Assembly: GCA_041287865.1 (NCBI GenBank)
Contig: JBGGMV010000021.1
Location: 1 to 7,878, forward strand
Length of the DNA: 7,878 bases
DNA from: JAPWJZ01 sp041287865
GTDB lineage: Bacteria; Pseudomonadota; Alphaproteobacteria; Micavibrionales; UBA2020
Direction of reading: 5' to 3'
In this document: one piece after another, positions 5,371 to 7,878 of the stretch
How the letters are laid out: each line of letters starts with the position of its first letter
Position numbering within the stretch: the first letter of the stretch is position 1
The notes under the pieces: generated by a model
Seen by the model: the letters and a program-made list of their open reading frames with translations, nothing else
The model's database searches: none
Told to the model about the DNA's origin: nothing
Translations under genes and position numbers: made by a program

Positions 5371-6949
5371 AGGGCTTGGGGGCTTTCGCGGCGGCGGGCT
5401 TTTTCGTTTCTTCGCCGAGGTAGCGGGCCTGCAGGTGCGCCTTCAGGAATTTGGCGTCGAGCTGTTCGCCCGTCGCCTGCTTCATCAATTCTTGCGCGGT
5501 GATCAGGCTGCCCTTGCTGTGGACGTTGTCGGTCAGCCAGTCTTTCAGCGGCTTGAAATTGCCTTGCTCGATCTGGTTCAGCAGGTCGGGATCGGCTTTC
5601 TTGGCTGAATGGAACAGCTGCACCGCGCCCATATAGCCCAGCGCGTAGCTGGGGAAATAGGCCCAGAGGCCGCAGAACCAGTGGACGTCCTGCATGCAGC
5701 CTTCGGCATTGTCCTTGGGCTTGCGGCCGAACATGTCTTCCGACATTTTCGCCCAGGCGTCGGGCAGGTCTTTTGGCTCCAGCTCGCCGTTGATCATTTG
5801 CTTTTCAAGTTTATAGCGCATGATGATATGCAGCAGGTAGGTGACTTCGCTGGTTTCCATCGAGATACGGGTCAGGCCCGGCGTGACGCGCTGGTTTTCT
5901 TTCTGCAGGTTGGTGGCCGACAGTTCAGGATCGCCCTCGCGACCGAAAATTTCCTGCGCGCGGCCCGCGATGAATTTGTTGAATTCCGGCGATTTGCCGA
6001 CGACGAATTCCCAGATCAGCGACTGCGATTCATGGATATCCATGCCCAGCGACGAACCAGCAGGCTGGAAAGCCCATTTCTTCGGCGTGTTCTGGTCGTA
6101 AAGCCCGTGACCCAGTTCATGAATCATGTCGTAAAGCGGACGCAGGAAGCTGTCGGGATCGGGCCTGCCCGCCGCGCGCACGTCGTTCAGCGTGCCGCCC
6201 GCGCAGGGGTGGTCGGGAATGAAATACAGAACGCCGCGCGTTTCATCGAAGCCCATGCGCTTGGCGACGTCGCGGCTGAGCACTTCTTCCTTCGCAAGAT
6301 CAAAGGGCCCATTGATGGGCTGCGCGGGCGCTTCCGCAGCCTGCTTCGCCATCACCTGCGGCAACAGTTTTTTCAGGAAGGGTTCCAGTTCACCGAACAG
6401 CTTGTCGTAGTCGGCGGTTGTCCAGCCGGGGCTGTAGTTGTTGAGCAGAGCGTCATAAATCGTGGCCGCGCCGGTTGCCTGCTGCAAAATCGCGCCCTGC
6501 TGGCGCTGCAGGTCGAGCTGTTTTTCAAAGAAGGGGACAACCTTGCTCCAGTCGCCGCCGTCTTTTTCCTGACCGTGAAGGCGCTCGCCCTCGCTTTCGG
6601 CCTGTTTCAGCTTGCCCGCCAGTTCAACCGGCAGGCCGGCCGACAGCAGATGCGCGCGCTGCATCATCTTCAGGTTCGCTTTTTCCTCGGTATCCAGATG
6701 GGCGATGTTCTTCTGCGCTTCATCCAGCCATGTCTTCACGCGGGGGTCGGTGATTTTCTCGTGCGCGATTTCGGACAGCGCCACGACCTCGCGGTCATGG
6801 TCTTCCGCGCCGCCCTTGGGCAGGGTGGTCTGCATGTCGCGGAACAACCTGTTCTGCACACCGCCCAAAGCGGCCAGCTGGTTGAACAGGCGCGTGAGGT
6901 TTTCGTAGGCGGAGCGCGGGGAAGCGGCGTCGGGCATCAGGGTGTCCAT
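5369..6949 (-). CDS. M32 family (Taq-type) metallocarboxypeptidase
   Basis: A cytoplasmic zinc carboxypeptidase that removes C-terminal residues from peptides. At 526 residues it is close to the family's usual 500. Visible landmarks are the HEXXH metal site MIHELGHGLYDQ (275-286), the downstream HESQS (306-310) giving a further metal ligand, TSEVTYLLHIIMRY (366-379), DVHWFCGLWAYFPSYALG (421-438) and GNFKPLKDWLTDNVHSKG (463-480). DHPCAGGTLNDVRAAGR (246-262) fills the place where the family usually has HPF-TG and R-TTR motifs, a mild divergence. The tail after about 512 is Lys/Pro/Ala-rich. No signal peptide. Neither ATG at 6949 nor ATG at 6937 has a strong ribosome site, so the start is uncertain by four codons. 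The gene is convergent with the ankyrin gene and separate from the reductase. Confidence 0.93.
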   Translation of the reverse strand: MDTLMPDAASPRSAYENLTRLFNQLAALGGVQNRLFRDMQTTLPKGGAEDHDREVVALSEIAHEKITDPRVKTWLDEAQKNIAHLDTEEKANLKMMQRAHLLSAGLPVELAGKLKQAESEGERLHGQEKDGGDWSKVVPFFEKQLDLQRQQGAILQQATGAATIYDALLNNYSPGWTTADYDKLFGELEPFLKKLLPQVMAKQAAEAPAQPINGPFDLAKEEVLSRDVAKRMGFDETRGVLYFIPDHPCAGGTLNDVRAAGRPDPDSFLRPLYDMIHELGHGLYDQNTPKKWAFQPAGSSLGMDIHESQSLIWEFVVGKSPEFNKFIAGRAQEIFGREGDPELSATNLQKENQRVTPGLTRISMETSEVTYLLHIIMRYKLEKQMINGELEPKDLPDAWAKMSEDMFGRKPKDNAEGCMQDVHWFCGLWAYFPSYALGYMGAVQLFHSAKKADPDLLNQIEQGNFKPLKDWLTDNVHSKGSLITAQELMKQATGEQLDAKFLKAHLQARYLGEETKKPAAAKAPKP

Positions 6950-6976
6950 CTGTTTGAGTTTGTATGATTGTTGCCG

Positions 6977-7005
6977 ATATTATGAATATAAAATGACCTG
7001 CGCAA
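6977..7005 (-). promoter_or_regulatory. Possible promoter of the carboxypeptidase gene
   Basis: On the minus strand TTGCGC (7005-7000), a 17-base spacer and TAATAT (6982-6977) lie about 28 bases before the ATG at 6949. The match to sigma-70 consensus is moderate (4 of 6 in each hexamer). Confidence 0.35.
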
Positions 7006-7026
7006 GGCTTTTCGGCCATAACGGCA

Positions 7027-7056
7027 TATTTTAAAATAAAACTTATACATTATGTA
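7027..7056. repeat. Two short AT palindromes between reductase and carboxypeptidase genes
   Basis: TATTTTAAAATA (7027-7038) is a perfect 12-bp palindrome. TACAT-T-ATGTA (7046-7056) is an 11-base dyad with one central base. They begin 2 bases after the reductase stop on the minus strand. Neither forms a GC-rich hairpin, so a terminator is doubtful. They might be protein-binding sites or chance in AT-rich DNA. Confidence 0.45.
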
Positions 7057-7058
7057 AA

Positions 7059-7877
7059 TTAATAGGCGCTCGCGTCATTTAATTTCTTCAGCTCTTCAGG
7101 CTGCAACTCGACCTCCGCCGCCCGCATGATGTCTTTTAGCTGGAGCAGGGTGGTGGCGCTGGCGATGGGCGCGGTGACGGAGGGGCGGGCGATCAGCCAT
7201 GCCAGCGATATTTGTGCAGGGGTGCTGCGTTTTTTGGCCGAAAGTTCATCGAGCACGTTCAGGATTTTATAGCCGCGCGGATTCAAATACGTGGCAACTG
7301 CTTTTTCGCCGCGCGGACTTTTTCCCGCGTCGGTCGGCAAGCGGTATTTGCCGGTAAGGAAACCGCGCGCGAGTGAATAATAGCCGATCACGCCGACGTT
7401 ATTGTCCTGACAGATTTTCTCGAGCTCGACTTCGTATTTGGCGCGGTCGTAGAGGTTGTATTCGGGCTGCAGGCTCTGGTACATGGGCAGGCCGTGCTTT
7501 TTCGCTGTTTCCAGCGATTGCTGTAGCCGCGCCGCGCTGAAGTTTGATGCGCCGATGGCGCGGACTTTGCCTGCTTTTATCAGCGTTTGATAGGCTTCCA
7601 GCGTCTCATCGACCGGCGCGGTTTCGTCATCGGTGTGTGATTGGTAGAGGTCGATGTAATCGGTCTGCAGGCGTTTCAGTGATTCATCGCAGGATTGCAG
7701 GATGTGTTTTTTCGACAGGCCTTTCTTGTCGGGCCCCATTTCGAAACCGACCTTGGTGGCCAGCACCACTTTGTCGCGCTTGCCGGATGCCTTGAACCAT
7801 TTGCCGATGATGGTTTCGGATTCACCGCCCTGATTGCCGGGGATCCAGCGGCTGTAAACGTCAGCCGTATCGACGAA
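7059..7877 (-). CDS. Aldo/keto reductase (N-terminus outside window)
   Basis: NAD(P)H-dependent oxidoreductase of the aldo/keto reductase superfamily, a cytoplasmic TIM barrel that reduces aldehydes or ketones. The visible 272 residues begin at FVDTADVYS and run to the true C-terminus, so about 40-50 residues are missing. Numbered from the first visible residue, the catalytic tetrad is complete: D3, Y8, K42 (LATKVG) and H81 (LYQSHTDDE). GASNFS (109-114) and the C-terminal cofactor-binding segment APIASATTLLQLKD are also typical. The GTG at 7769 lies inside the conserved barrel and is not the start. Substrate cannot be told, since the family is broad. Codon use resembles its neighbours. It is followed by a 109-bp AT-rich gap before the carboxypeptidase gene, so co-transcription is possible but not shown. 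Confidence 0.92.
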   Translation of the reverse strand, partial: FVDTADVYSRWIPGNQGGESETIIGKWFKASGKRDKVVLATKVGFEMGPDKKGLSKKHILQSCDESLKRLQTDYIDLYQSHTDDETAPVDETLEAYQTLIKAGKVRAIGASNFSAARLQQSLETAKKHGLPMYQSLQPEYNLYDRAKYEVELEKICQDNNVGVIGYYSLARGFLTGKYRLPTDAGKSPRGEKAVATYLNPRGYKILNVLDELSAKKRSTPAQISLAWLIARPSVTAPIASATTLLQLKDIMRAAEVELQPEELKKLNDASAY

Positions 7878-7878
7878 A

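Noticed and set aside
5609..6967. Long plus-strand open frame (452 codons) opposite the carboxypeptidase gene
   Set aside because: It is antisense to a clear M32 enzyme with intact motifs, has no recognisable domain, and is rich in His, Arg, Phe and Gln as expected for a mirror frame of a GC-rich gene.
7544..7795. Plus-strand open frame opposite the aldo/keto reductase
   Set aside because: It is an Arg/Cys-rich mirror frame inside a conserved catalytic region of the reductase.

Overview
This window looks like ordinary chromosomal DNA from a GC-rich alphaproteobacterium. The best evidence is at the left edge. The partial lexA has the alphaproteobacterial form of the N-terminus (PSFEEMK...LKSKSGIHRLI), and its promoter carries a direct-repeat SOS box, GTTC-N7-GTTC, which reads GAAC-N7-GAAC on the other strand. 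I cannot name a genus. There are no transposases, phage genes, tRNAs, rRNAs or CRISPR arrays.

Layout, left to right: (1) lexA, minus strand, cut by the window start, with its SOS-controlled promoter. (2) A divergent plus-strand gene for an exported divergent polysaccharide deacetylase (YibQ family), with a long Pro/Ala/Val-rich tail ending in two copies of a 17-residue motif. (3) A compact minus-strand operon, in transcription order GNAT acetyltransferase, single-domain CheY-like response regulator, and TraX/acyltransferase-like membrane protein. Its gaps are 2 bp and 0 bp, and its last stop codon lies 3 bp from the deacetylase stop. (4) An AT-rich intergenic stretch of about 150 bp with promoter-like elements on both strands. 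(5) A plus-strand 583-residue ankyrin-repeat protein ending at a good rho-independent terminator. (6) A minus-strand M32 (Taq-type) metallocarboxypeptidase. (7) A minus-strand aldo/keto reductase cut by the right edge.

The only multigene unit with a possible joint role is the GNAT-regulator-TraX operon. It puts a phosphorylation-controlled receiver between a soluble and a membrane-bound putative acyl-transfer protein. The other genes look like separate housekeeping or accessory units. I see no clear new defence, mobile or RNA system. The items most worth a second look are this operon, the duplicated C-terminal motif of the deacetylase, and the modular layout of the ankyrin protein.
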